NCBI GenBank assembly: GCA_963965975.1
Contig: OZ014411.1
Span: 15,210,446-15,274,445 of the forward strand
Source: Xestospongia bergquistia
Taxonomy: Eukaryota; Porifera; Demospongiae; Haplosclerida; Petrosiidae
DNA length: 64,000 nt
Reading direction: 5' to 3'
In this document: piece by piece, positions 13,901 through 27,053 of the stretch
Layout: each line of letters opens with the position of its first letter
Position numbering within the stretch: position 1 is the stretch's first letter
Notes under the pieces: generated by a model
Seen by the model: the letters and a program-made list of their open reading frames with translations, nothing else
Databases searched by the model: none
What the model was told of the DNA's origin: nothing
Program-made: the position numbers and the translations under genes

Positions 13901-16900
13901 AGATGACAAGTTATTGTACCATAAACAATAATGAAAGAGAAAAAGATTAAAGTAGATATAATCACAACAATGTATTGAATAAAATAAAATTTATATTATA
14001 TCATGTCAAACCTACCGACTATTGTAATGTTAAAGGAAACATCCAGATGACAAGTTATTGTACCATAAACAATAATGAAAGCAAAAAAGATTAAAATAGA
14101 TACAATCACAACAATGTATTGAATAAGATTAAAATTATATTACATTATGTCAAACCTACCTCCTATTGTAATGTTAAAGGAAACATCCAGAAGACAAGTT
14201 ATTGTACCATAAACAATAATTAAAGCAAAAAAAGATTAAAATAGATACAATCACAAAAATGTATTGAATAAAATTAATATATTATTACATTATGTCACAC
14301 CTACCTTCTATTATAGTGTAAAAGGACACATTTAGATGACAAGTTATTGTACCATAAACAATAATGAAAGAGAAAAAGATTAAAGTAGATATAATCACAA
14401 CAATGTATTGAATAAAATAAAATTTATATTATTTTATGTCAACCTACCGACTATTGTAATGTTAAAGGAAACATCCAGATGACATGTTATTGTACCATAA
14501 ACAATAATGAAAGCAAAAAAAGATTAAAATAGATACAATCACAAAAATGTATTGAATAAAATTAATATATTATTACATTATGTCACACCTACCTTCTATT
14601 ATAGTGTAAAAGGACACATTTAGATGACAAGTTATTGTACCATAAACAATAATGAAAGAGAAAAAGATTAAAGTAGATATAATCACAACAATGTATTGAA
14701 TAAAATAAAATTTATATTATATCATGTCAAACCTACCGACTATTGTAATGTTAAAGGAAACATCCAGATGACAAGTTATTGTACCATAAACAATAATGAA
14801 AGCCAAAGAGATTAAAATAGATATAATTAGAAAAATGCATTGAGTAAATTTAAAATTCTATTACATTTTGTCATACTTAAATCAAATGTATATTAGATTA
14901 CAGAGTTAAAAACACATCCAGATGACAAGTTATTGCACCGTAAACAATAATTAAAGTCAAAAAGATTAAAATAGATACAGTTACAACAACATATTGAATA
15001 GAATTAAAATTATATAACATTATTTCATATCTAACACCTATTATAGTGTAAAAGGAAACATCCAGATGACAAGTTATTGTACCATTAACAAAAAGTGAAA
15101 GCGAAAAAAATTAATGTAGATACAATCACAACAATACATTGAATAAAATTAAAATTATATTACATTATGTCAAACCTACCGACTATTGTAATGTTAAACG
15201 AAACATCCAGATGACAAGTTATTGTATCATAAACGATAATGAAAGCAAAAAAAGATTAAAATAGATACAATCACAACAATGCATTGAATAGATTGAAATT
15301 ATATTACATTATGTCAAACCTACCTCCTATTGTAATGTTAAAGGAAACATCCAGATGACAAGTTATTGTACCATAAACAATAATGAAAGCAAAAAAGATT
15401 AAAATAAATACAACCACAAGAACAGATTGAATAAAATTAAAATTACATTACATTATGTTAAACGTACTTCCTATTGTAATGTTAAAGGAAACATCCAGAT
15501 GACAAGTTATTGTACCATAAACAATAATGAAAGCCAAAGAGATTAAAATAGATATAATTAGAAAAATGCATTGAGTAAATTTAAAATTATATTACATTTT
15601 GTCATACTTAAATCAAATGTATATTAGATTACAGAGTTAAAAACACATCCAGATGACAAGTTATTGCACCGTAAACAATAATTAAAGTCAAAAAGATTAA
15701 AATAGATACAGTTACAACAACGTATTGAATAGAATTAAAATTATATAACATTATTTCATATCTAACACCTATTATAGTGTAAAAGGAAACATCCAGATGA
15801 CAAGTTATTGTACCATAAACAATAATGAAAGCAAAAAGATTAAAATAAATACAATCACAACAACAGATTGAATAAAATTAAAATTACATTACATTAGGTA
15901 AAACGTACCTCCTATTGTAATGTCAAAGGAAACATTCAGATGACAAGTTATTGTACCATAAACAATAATGTAAGCCAAAGAGATTAAAATAGATATAATT
16001 AGAAAAATGCATTGAATAAAATTAAAATTATATTACATTTTGTCATACTTACATCAAACTTATATTAGATTACAGAGTTAAGGACACATCCAGATGACAA
16101 GTTATTGCAGCACCATAAACAATAATGAAAGCCAAAAAGATTAAAATAGATACAATCACAACAATCCATTGAATAAAGTTAAAATTATATTACAATTTGT
16201 CATACTTACATCAAACTTATATAAGATTACAGAGTTAAGCACACATTCAGATGACAAGTTATTGTATCATAAAAAACAATGAAAGCCAAAAAGATAAAAA
16301 TAGATACAATCACAATAATTCATTGAATAAAATTAAAATTATATCACATTTTGTTAAGCTTACCCCCTATTGTAATGTTAAAGGAAACATCCAGATGACA
16401 AATTATTGTACCATAAACAACAATGAAAGTCAAAAAGATTAAAATAGATACAATCACAAAAATGTATTGAATAAAATTAAAATATTATTACATTATGTCA
16501 CACCTACCTTCTATTATAGTGTAAAAGGACACATTTAGATGACAAGTTATTGTACCATAAACAATTATGAAAGCAAAAAAAGATTAAAATAGATATAATC
16601 AGAACAATTCATTTAATAAAATTAAAATTACATTACATCATGTTGAACGTACCAGCTATTGTAATGTTAAAGGAAACATCCAGATGACAAGTTATTGTAC
16701 CATAAACAATAATGAAAGCAAGAAAGATTAAAATAGATACAATCACAACAATGCATTGAATAAGTTTAAAAATATATTACATTATGTCAAACCTACCGGC
16801 TATTGTAATGTTAAAGGCAACATCCAGATGACAAGTTATTGTACCATAAACAATAATGAAAGCAAAAAAGATTAAAATAGGTACAATCACAACAATGCAT

Positions 16901-19900
16901 TGAATAAGATTAAAATTATATTACATTATGTCAAACCTACCCGCTATTGTAATGTTAAAGGAAACATCCAGATGACAAGTTATTGTACAATAAACAATAA
17001 TGAAAGCAAAAAAAGATTAAAATAGATACAATCACAACAATGCATTGAATAAGATTAAAATTATATTATATTATGTCAAACCTACCGACTTTTGTAATGT
17101 TAAACGAAACATCCAGATGACAAGTTATTGTACAATAAACAATAATGAAAGCAAAAAAGAGTAAAATAAATACAATTACAACAACAGATTGAATAAAATT
17201 AAAATTACATTACATTAGGTAAAACGTACCTCCTATTGTAATGTTAAAGGAAACATCCAGATGACAAGTTATTTTACCATAAACAATAATGTAAGCCAAA
17301 GAGTTTAAAATAGATATAATTAGAAAAATGCATTGAATAAAATTAAAATTATATTACATTTTGTCATACTTACATCAAACTTATATTAGATTACAGAGTT
17401 AAGGACACAGCCAGATGACAAGTTATTGCACCATAAACAATAATGAAAGCCAAAAAGATTAAAATAGATACAATCACAACAATCCATTGAATATAATTAA
17501 AATTATATTACATTATGTCACATTTACCTCAAACTTATGTCAGATTATAGAGTTAAGCACACATCCAGATGACAAGTTATTGTATCATAAAAAACAATGA
17601 AAGCCAAAAAGATAAAAATAGATACAATCATAATAATGCATTGAATAAAATTAAAATTATATCACATTATGTTAAGCTTACCCCCTATTTTAATGTTAAA
17701 GGAAACATCCAGATGACAAGTTATTGTATCATAAACAATAATGAAAGCCAAAAAGATTAAAATGGATACAATCACAACAATGTATTGAATTAAGATTAAA
17801 ATTATATTACATTATGTCAAACCTACCAACTATTGTAATGTTAAAGGAACATCCAGATGACAAGTTATTGTACCATAAACAATAATGAAAGTCAAAAAGA
17901 TTAAAATAGATATAATCAGAACAATGCATTGAATAAAATTAAAGTTACATTACATTATGTCAAACCTACCGACTATTGTAATGTTAAAGGAAACATCCAG
18001 ATGACAAGTTATTGTACCATAAACAATAATGAAAGTCAAAAATATTAAAATAGATACAATCACAAAAATGTATTGAATAAAATTAATATATTATTACATT
18101 ATGTCACACCTACCTTCTATTATAGTGTAAAACGACACATTTAGATGACAAGTTATTGTACCATAAACAATAATGAAAGAGAAAAAGATTAAAATAGATA
18201 TAATCAGAACAATGTATTTAATAAAATTAAAATTACATTACATTATGTTAAACGTACCAGCTATTGTAATGTTAAAGGAAACATCCAGATGAAAAGTTAT
18301 TGCAGCAGTAACAAAAAGTGAAAGTGAAAAAGATTTAAATAGATACAATCACAACAATGCATTGTATAAGTTTAAAATTATATTACATTATGTCAAACCT
18401 ACCGGCTATTGTAATGTTAAAGGCAATATCCAAATGACAAGTTATTGTATCATAAACAATAATGAAAGTCAAAAAGATTAAAATAGTTACATTTACAACA
18501 ACATATTGAATAAATTTAAAATTATATAACATTATGTCATATCTAACACCTATTATAGTGTAAAAGGAAACATCCAGATGACAAATTATTTTATCATAAA
18601 CAATAATGAAAGTCAAAAAGATTCAAATAGATACACTCACAACAATGTATTGAATTAAGATTAAAGTTATATTACATTATGTTAAACGTACCAGCTATTG
18701 TAATGTTAAAGGAAACATCCAGATGACAAGTTATTGCACCATTAACAAAAAGTGAAAGCGAAAAAGATTAAAATAGATACAATCACAACAATGCATTGAA
18801 TAATATTAAAATTGTATTACATTATGTCAAACCTACCAGCTATTGTAATGTTAAAGGCAATATCGAGATGACAAGTTATTGTACCATAAACAATAATGAA
18901 AGCAAAAAAGATTAAAACAGGTACAATGACAACAACGTATTGAATAAAATTAAAATTATATTACAATATGTCACATCTAACCCCTATTATAGTGTAAAAG
19001 GAAACATTCAGATGACAAGTTATTGTACCATAAAGAATAATGAAAGCCAAAAAGATTAAAATAGATATAATCCGAACAATGCATTCAATAAAATTAAAAT
19101 TATATTACATTATGTCAAACCTACCAGCTATTGTAATGTTAATGGAAACATCCAGATGACAAGTTATTGTACCATAAACAATAATGAAAGCAAAAAAGAT
19201 TAAAATAGATACAATCACAACAATGCATTGAATAAGTTTAAAATTATATTACATTATGTCAAACCTACCGGCTATTGTAATGTTAAAGGAAACATCCAGA
19301 TGACAAGTTATTATACCATAAACAATAATGAAAGCAAAAAAAGATTAAAATAGATACAATCACAACAATGCATTGAATAAGATTAAAATTTTATTACATT
19401 ATGTCAAACCTACCGGCTATTGTAATGTTAAAAGGAACATCCAGATGACAAGTTATTGTACCATAAACAATAATGAAAGCAAAAAAAGATTAAAATAGAT
19501 ACAATCACAACAATGTATTGAATAAGATTAAAATTATATTACATTATGTCAAACCTACCGGCTATTGTAATGTTAAAGGAAACATCCAGATGACAAGTCA
19601 TTGTACCATAAACAATAATGAAAGCAAAAAAAGATTAAAATAGATACAATCACAACAATGCATTGAATAAGTTTAAAATTATATTCCATTATGTCAAACC
19701 TACCAGCTATTGTAATGTTAATGGAAACATCCAGATGACAAGTTATTGTACCATAAACAATAAGGAAAGCAAAAAATGATTAAAATAGACACAATCACAA
19801 CGATGCATTGAATAAGTTTAAAATAATATTACATTATGTCAAACCTACCGGCTATTGTAATGTTAAAGGAAACATCCAGATGACAAGTTATTATACCATA

Positions 19901-20229
19901 AACAATAATGAAAGCAAAAAAAGATTAAAATAGATACAATCACAACAATGCATTGAATAAGTTTAAAAATATATTACATTATGTCAAACCTACTGGCTAT
20001 TGTAATGTTAAAGGAAACATCCCGATGACAAGTTATTGTACCATAAACAATAATGAAAGCAAAAAAAGATTAAAATAGATACAATCACAACAATGCATTG
20101 AATAAGATTAAAATTATATTACATTATGTCAAACCTACCGGCTATTGTATTGTTAAAGGAAACATCCAGATGACAAGTTATTGTACCATAAACAATCATG
20201 AAAGCAAAAAAAGATTAAAATAGATACAA

Positions 20230-20809
20230 TCACAACAATGCATTGAATAAGATTAAAATTATATTATATTATGTCAAACCTACCGACTTTTGTAATGTTA
20301 AAGGAAACATCCAGATGACAAGTTATTGTACCATAAACAATAATGAAAGCAAAAAATGATTAAAATAGATACAATCACAACAATGCATTGAATAAGTTTG
20401 AAATTATATTACATTATGTCAAACCTACCGGCTATTGTAATGTTAAAGGCAACATCCAGATGATAAGTTATTGTACCATAAACAATAATGAAAGCAAAAA
20501 AAGATTAAAATAGATACAATCACAACAATGCATTGAATAAGATTAAAATTATATTATATTATGTCAAACCTACCGACTTTTGTAATGTTAAAGGAAACAT
20601 CCAGATGACAAGTTATTGTACCATAAACAATAATGAAAGCAAAAAATGATTAAAATAGATACAATCACAACAATGCATTGAATAAGTTTGAAATTATATT
20701 ACATTATGTCAAACCTACCGGCTATTGTAATGTTAAAGGCAACATCCAGATGATAAGTTATTGTACCATAAACAATAATGAAAGCAAAAAAAGATTAAAA
20801 TAGATACAA
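20230..20809. repeat. Two-monomer (290 bp) duplication in the satellite
   Basis: Positions 20231-20519 recur from 20521 on with an exact 290-bp offset, including shared private variants (ATATTATATTATG and AAGTTTGAAATTATATTACA). This is a recent local amplification of two monomers. Confidence 0.8.
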
Positions 20810-22359
20810 TCACAACAATGCATTGAGTAAGATTAAAATTATATTACATTATGTCAAACCTACCGGCTATTGTAATGTTAAAGGAAACATCCAGATGACA
20901 AATTATTGTACAATAAACAATAATGAAAGCAAAAAAAGATTAAAATAGATACAATCACAACAATGCATTGAATAAGATTGAAATTATATTATATTATGTA
21001 AAACCTACCGACTTTTGTAATGTTAAAGGAAATATCCAGATGACAAGTTATTGTATCATAAACAATAATGAAAGCAAAAAAGATTAAAATAAATACAATC
21101 ACAACAAAAGATTGAATAAAATTAAAATTACATTACGTTAGGTTAAACGTACCTCCTATTGTAATGTTAAAGGAAACATCCAGATGACAAGTTATTGTAC
21201 CATAATCAATAATGAAAGCCAAAGAGATTAAAATAGATATAATTAGAACAATGCATTGAATAAAATTAAAATTATATTACATTATGTTAAACGTACCAGC
21301 TATTGTAATGTTAAAGGAAACATCCAGATGACAAGTTATTGCACCATTAAGAAAAAGTGAAAGTGAAAAAGATTTAAATAGATACAATCACAACAATGCA
21401 TTGTATAAGTTTAAAATTATATTACATTATGTCAAACTTACCGGCTATTGTAATGTTAAAGGCAACATCCAAATGACAAGTTATTGCATCATAAACAATA
21501 ATGAAAGTCAAAAAGATTAAAATAGTTACCATTACAACATATTGAATAAAATTAAAATTATATAACATTATTTCATATCTAACACCTATTATAGTGTAAA
21601 AGGAAACATCCAGATGACAGGTTATTGTACCATAAACAATAATGAAAGACATAAAGATTAAAATGGATACAATCACAACAATGTATTGAATTAAGATTAA
21701 AGTTATATTACATTATGTTAAACGTACCAGCTATTGTAATGTTAAAGGAAACATCCAGATGACAAGTTATTGTACCATTAACAAAAAGCGAAAGCGAAAA
21801 AGATTAAAATAGATACAATGACAACAATGCATTGAATAATATTAAAATTGTATTACATTATGTCAAACCTACCAGCTATTGTAATATTAAAGGCAATATC
21901 CAGATGACAAGTTATTGTACCATAAACAATAATGAAAGAAAAAAAGATTAAAATAGTTACAATGACAACAACGTATTGAATAAAATTAAAATTATATTAC
22001 ATTATGTCACATCTAACACCTATTATAGTGTAAAAGGAAACATTCAGATGACAAGTTATTGTACCATAAACAATAATGAAAGCCAAAAAGATTAAAATAA
22101 ATATAATCAGAACAATGCATGTAATAAAATTAAAGTTTTATTACATTATATAAAACCTACCGTCTATTGTAATGTTAAAGGAACATCCAGATGACAAGTT
22201 ATTGTATCATAAACAATAATGAAAGTCAAAAAGATTAAAATAGATACAGTCGCAACAATCCATTGAATAAAATTAAATTATATTACATTATGTCAGACCT
22301 ACCGACTATTGTAATGTTAATGGAAACATCCAGATGACAAGTTATTGTACCATAAACAA

Positions 22360-23220
22360 TAATGAAAGACAAAAAATTAAAATAGATATAATCAGAACAA
22401 TGCATTGAATAAGATTAAAGTTATATTACATTATGTCAAACTTACCTCCTATTGTAATGTTAAAGGAACATCCAGATGGCATGTTATTGTATCATAAACA
22501 ATAATGAAAGTCAAAAAGATTAAAATAGATACAGTCACAACAATCCATTGAATAAAATTAAAATTATATTACATTATGTCAAACCTACCGACTATTGTAA
22601 TGTTAAAGGAAACATCCAGGTGACAAGTTATTGCACCATAAACAAATAATGGAAGCAAGAATAAGTAAAATAGATACAATCAAAACAATGCATAGAATAA
22701 AATTAAAATTATATTACATTATGTCAAACCTACCAGCTATTATAATTTTAATGGAAACATCAGATGACAAGTCATTGTACCATAAACAATAATGAAAGAC
22801 AAAAAATTAAAATAGATATAATCAGAACAATGCATTGAATAAGATTAAAGTTATATTACATTATGTCAAACTTACCTCCTATTGTAATGTTAAAGGAACA
22901 TCCAGATGGCATGTTATTGTATCATAAACAATAATGAAAGTCAAAAAGATTAAAATAGATACAGTCACAACAATCCATTGAATAAAATTAAAATTATATT
23001 ACATTATGTCAAACCTACCGACTATTGTAATGTTAAAGGAAACATCCAGGTGACAAGTTATTGCACCATAAACAAATAATGGAAGCAAGAATAAGTAAAA
23101 TAGATACAATCAAAACAATGCATAGAATAAAATTAAAATTATATTACATTATGTCAAACCTACCAGCTATTATAATTTTAATGGAAACATCAGATGACAA
23201 GTCATTGTACCATAAACAAT
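22360..23220. repeat. Three-monomer (430 bp) duplication in the satellite
   Basis: The block from about 22360 to 22789 is repeated at about 22790-23219, offset 430 bp. The copies share private changes, such as GAAAGACAAAAAATTAA, the one-base-short AAACATCAGATGAC anchor, CCAGGTGACAAG and AAACAAATAATGGAAGC. The near identity suggests a recent unequal exchange. Confidence 0.88.
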
Positions 23221-24429
23221 AATGAAAGCAAAAAAGATTAAAATAGATACAACCACAACAATGTATTGAATAAAATTAATATTACATTATATTATGTCAA
23301 ACCTACCCGCTATTGTAATGTGAAAGGAAACATTGGATGACAAGTTATTTGTACCATAAACAGTAATGAAAGTCAAAAGATTAAAATAGATACAATCACC
23401 ACAATCCATTGAATAAAATTAAAATTATATTACATTATGTCAAACATACCGACTATTGTAATGTTAATGGAAACATCCAGATGACAAGTTATTGTACCAT
23501 AAACAATAATGAAAGCCAAAATGATTAAAATAGATACAATCACAACAATGCATTAAATAAAATTATAATTATATTACATTATGTCAAACCTACCCGCTAT
23601 TGTAATGTTAAAGGAAACATCCAGATGACAAGTTATTGTACCATAAACAATAATGAAAGCCAAAAAGATTAAAATAGATATAATCACAAAAATGTATTGA
23701 ATAAAATTAAAATATTATTACATTATGTCACATCTACCTTCTATTATAGTTTAAAAGGACACATTTAGATGATAAGTTATAACAGTGAAAACAATTTGAA
23801 AGGAAAAAGATCATAATAAATTAAGTCACAACAATGAGTTGAATAAATTTAAAATTATATAAAGTTATATCACACCTAACTCCTATTATAGTGTTAAAGA
23901 CACATTTAGGTGACAATATATGTGAAAAATCAGATAGTAAACAAAATGACATTGACCAAAACAAGAAAGTATATTGCAATATAGAACATTTGCTTCTTAT
24001 TATATTGTATATGGCCAGTTCAAATGACAAGATCTTACAGTACCATAAATTTGGAAAGTAAAAATTAATGATAACAATACAATAAATAAATTAATAATTG
24101 TATTACATTATATTACACCAATTTTATTGTAAAGGACACATTCAGAAGATAAGCAATTATAGCACCATGAAATTGAATACAAAATATAAATGAATAGGAA
24201 AATGACCTTAATGCATCAAATAAAATTATTACATCATATTACATTATATCATACTTACCAACTATTGTCGTAAAGATCACATTCAGATTATAAGATTTTA
24301 CAATGACAAACATGGAAACCAAGAGTAAACAAAATGATAACAATACAATAAATAAAATTAGATTTTACATTACATTATATGACATTTACTACCTATTGTA
24401 TTGTAAAGGACACATTCAGATGATAAGTA

Positions 24430-24760
24430 ATAATTATATCTGTGATGTAAGGTAGACCCTTGTGATTAGTATTAAGAGTATATCAGAACAACCATTAGAA
24501 AAACAACAATAAGAACTATAACAACACTCAATCTACTAGACACATATGGCAATGAGTATTTATACAAAAATCAAAAGATGAGAAGGGTTCTAGAATGTTC
24601 TAGTAACTAATTTAAGAACATGTGGTGCAGCCCTAGAACGTGATTAAGTACAGATAAAATGAGAGTTTACTATAATTAACAAGGGCTATAGACATGATAA
24701 ATAAACATTCACATAATAAGTCTATAGTACATTACAATATCAAAATAAAGTTGAATACAA
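24430..24760. mobile_element. Possible small insertion (MITE-like) in the old satellite edge
   Basis: About 300 bp interrupt the worn repeat units. Near the two ends, GTAGACCCTTGTGATTAGT and, on the opposite strand, CTATAGCCCTTGTTAATTAT form an imperfect inverted pair. No coding frame is present. Ends and target duplication cannot be fixed by eye, so the element class is unknown. Confidence 0.35.
24588..24600. promoter_or_regulatory. Perfect three-part heat-shock-element motif
   Basis: TTCTAGAATGTTC holds three alternating pentamers (gTTCt, aGAAt, gTTCt), the consensus for a trimer of heat shock factor. It lies in the insertion at the array border, inside the ankyrin-gene intron. Whether it is used is unknown; one match of this length can arise by chance in 64 kb. 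Confidence 0.35.
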
Positions 24761-25302
24761 AATACAGTAGAGTAGAGAAAATGACATTAATGCATCAAAT
24801 AACATTAATAATTATGTTAAATTAGATTGCATTTACAACCTATTGGATTGTAAAGGACACATTCAGATAATAAGTAATTATATCACCACAATGTTGGATA
24901 TAAAATATAATAGAGTAGAGGAAATGACATTAATGCATTGAATACAGTTAAAATCATATTGTGTTATATCACATTTACTGGTATTATCTTGTGAAGGACA
25001 CATTCAGATGATGAGTTATTATAGCATATTTAGAGACAAAAAAGGTAATCAAAATGACAGTATTACATACAGTTAAAAGATTTACAAAGATGATAGGTTT
25101 ATATTCACTATGTTTTATAATGTTTTTTTAAATCTGAAGAAGAGTATCTAGTGTTTTGGTCTACTACTGCATTCTTGTTAATGTAGTGAAAGTAAATATA
25201 TATTAGACTTGTATCACTATAATATATCTATTTAATATTTGTTTACACATGTAGCTTAAAGTCTAGAGTAAAGAATGACTTCATTTTCATGATCTAAATC
25301 AC

Positions 25303-25401
25303 CTTAGTAGCAACATTGATATCTGCTCCATTGTTAACAAATACTTCAACTATATCTGTATGTCCTTTATAACTTGCATAATGAAGAGCTGTCCATCCTT
25401 C
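25303..25401 (-). CDS. Ankyrin-repeat exon, type A, second copy
   Basis: This is a 99-bp minus-strand exon with the core G-W-T-A-L-H-Y-A-S-Y-K-G-H-T-D-I-V-E-V-F, followed by V-N-N-G-A-D-I-N-V-A-T-K. That is an almost canonical ankyrin repeat (TALHYAS hairpin and helix 1, KGH turn, DIVE helix 2, NGADIN loop). The acceptor is ATAATAG on the minus strand and the donor is AAG followed by GTGATT, a slightly weak site. It is the paralogue of the exon at 28549-28647. The intron on its 3' side (transcript sense) is the 25-kb satellite intron, so splicing to the next exon must cross it. Confidence 0.88.
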
Positions 25402-26954
25402 CTATTATAGAAACAAACAATCAACTTTTAATTAGACTACTATGATGTTACAATAACACTACCAATATGCATATACGTCATAAACGTAACTAGCTCTACA
25501 ATTTGTTAAGATATAACGTAATATACTCATACATTGTCTATATGTAAGATATTTGCACATCTATTACTACAAATGTTTGTTTTTTGAAGAAGTGTTTGTA
25601 CAAGTATTATCATATGAAGGTCCAATATAAATAGAATATAGAATAGAAAATAGAAAATATCATTTCACTAAAACTTTAATCATTAAAAGACTATTGTCAT
25701 GGCTCCTTTCCTTTTATATCAATGGAAAAATGTTTTGAACAAAAATCTATCTATAACAAGTATAAGAAATTTAAGAGGTGAGGCTCCACAAAATTTATTT
25801 ATAAATATGGTACACTATTGTACTTATTGTTAGAGGGTGTATACAGAAGTCATAAACAAACACAAATTTGTGAAAGTTATATTTATTTATTTTCAAAGAA
25901 AAATACAAAAATTAAATAACTTTTATTTTATATCATGATCTTGGCTATTATATTTGTGTGAGCATTTGAATTGATCAGTAATAAATTCATACAATTGGAA
26001 TTGTCATCATATGTTGGTACCCAACATGTAGGAAAATGGTTAATTTGCAAAATTTTCTAATATTATAAAAATTTTTTGTATCCTGTTCCAAATCTGGCAT
26101 TCACATAGTTTTTATGTTTTTTACTCTTCAACAACCAAACACATTTAATTTATTTAGTCCAAAAACCCAAACATTCACGTGAAAGCAAGTAAAAAAGGAG
26201 ATTAATTGGAGATAATGAGCATAAACTCTTGAATTTCAGAGTTATAAAATAGATGAGTTGCTCTAGACTATGAACAACATCTTGAACTTTGTTGTACTTC
26301 CTTAAGAGTCCATTAATTTGGATACTTGAATATGCATACCTTCCATAGGAACATGTACAAGTTAGTAGTTTTGTATATTTTTTATTTGTTTTTACTTGTG
26401 AATTATCCAGTTCATCATAAGTACTACTCTTATCCTTGTCATTGCTCTCTTTCTTTGTTTTAAAGTCTGACTAATTCTCAAAGACCCTATTAATATTCAT
26501 AATTGTTTTATGTTAGTAATTTTAAATATTATATTTATATAAATAAATGGTATGTTGACAGAGAAAAACCATTTAAGGTAGGACACTAGTTATAGCTTGT
26601 CATGGTTTAGTGACAAAAATTTGTGACAATGCATTTTTATGTCAAAAGGTGGGCATGTTACAAATTTGTCATGTGTCTTCTAATAGATTGTGATTTTTAT
26701 CATCTATTGGTGTCCAAAAAGTAGGAAAATTAGTCACTGTATGTGTAATAAAATTTACACTTTTTTCCAATATTCAAAAACTGCTTTGGATCCTGTTCTA
26801 ATTCTGGTATTCACTTACTTTCAAAATTTAAAAAAAAATTCAACATATATTATAACAGCATTGTAACTGATGACTATCTTTTAAGAAAAAAGGAGTTACA
26901 TTTATCATCAGTTAATCAGGGTTTGTAATATAATATATGTACAAGAACACTTAC
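25402..26954. other. Ankyrin-gene intron with an internal duplicated segment
   Basis: No gene is seen in this stretch. A ~130-bp segment at about 25,995-26,115 recurs at about 26,690-26,822 in the same orientation. Both have an ATC(A)T-TGGTRYCCAA block, then GTAGGAAAA, then GGATCCTGTTC/GTATCCTGTTCC and TCTGGYATTCAC. It looks like an old interspersed repeat. The rest is AT-rich sequence. Confidence 0.6.
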
Positions 26955-27053
26955 TGTATTAACAATGTCTAGATTAGCTCCTTTATTGGTTAAAACCGAA
27001 ACAACATCTTTGTGTCCTTTTTTTGCTGCTAACATAACTGGAGAAAATCTCTC
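26955..27053 (-). CDS. Ankyrin-repeat exon, type B, first copy
   Basis: This 99-bp minus-strand exon translates to a repeat beginning E-R-F-S-P-V-M-L-A-A-K-K-G-H-K-D-V-V and ending N-K-G-A-N-L-D-I-V-N-T. The acceptor is TTTAG, the donor GTAAGTG. It keeps the ankyrin turn G-H and the loop G-A-N, but has S-P-V-M in place of T-P-L-H. It is the paralogue of exon 72-170, with which it shares the splice sites and several hundred bp of flanking intron. It sits third in the visible gene, between two type A exons. Confidence 0.86.

Larger units (their letters stand above)
590..23790. repeat. ~145-bp tandem satellite array, about 160 copies, inside an ankyrin-gene intron
   Basis: Head-to-tail units are recognisable by the anchor AACATCCAGATGACAAGTTA, which recurs every 144-146 bp (for example at 1048, 1193, 1337, 1482 and 1626). 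Each unit continues through TTGTACCATAAACAATAATG, a GATTAAAATAGATACAATC block, ATTGAATAAAATTAAAATTA and a CAAACCTACC block back to the anchor. At least three monomer types occur: the standard one; one with CACACCTACCTTCTATTATAG and a TTTAGATGAC anchor; and a longer one with ATCAAACTTATATTAGATTA. The array is uninterrupted for about 23 kb. Unit length is close to nucleosomal DNA. It is very AT-rich, with no inserted gene or transposon that I can see. Confidence 0.97.
23790..25302. repeat. Degenerate satellite units at the right border of the array
   Basis: The GGACACATTCAGATGATAAG form of the anchor recurs at about 24128, 24268, 24412, 24857 and 24997 with roughly 140-bp steps but strong divergence between units. 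These look like the old, non-homogenised edge of the array. Between about 24430 and 24760 the rhythm is broken by unrelated sequence. From about 25,090 to the exon at 25303 there is no repeat and nothing else I recognise. Confidence 0.8.

Noticed and set aside
2379-17760. A 63-codon plus-strand frame repeated eight times (2379, 4135, 6903, 8391, 12150, 13325, 16251, 17569; M-T-S-Y-C-I-I-K-N-N-E-S-Q-K-D)
   Set aside because: It appears only in a satellite variant where GATTAAAA became GATAAAAA and so lost its stop. Unit length is not a multiple of three and the frame ends in the next unit. It is a by-product of the repeat.
590-23790. CRISPR array or centromere as a firm call
   Set aside because: Units are contiguous, with no unique spacers, in a eukaryotic gene intron. 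Centromere function cannot be inferred from monomer length alone.
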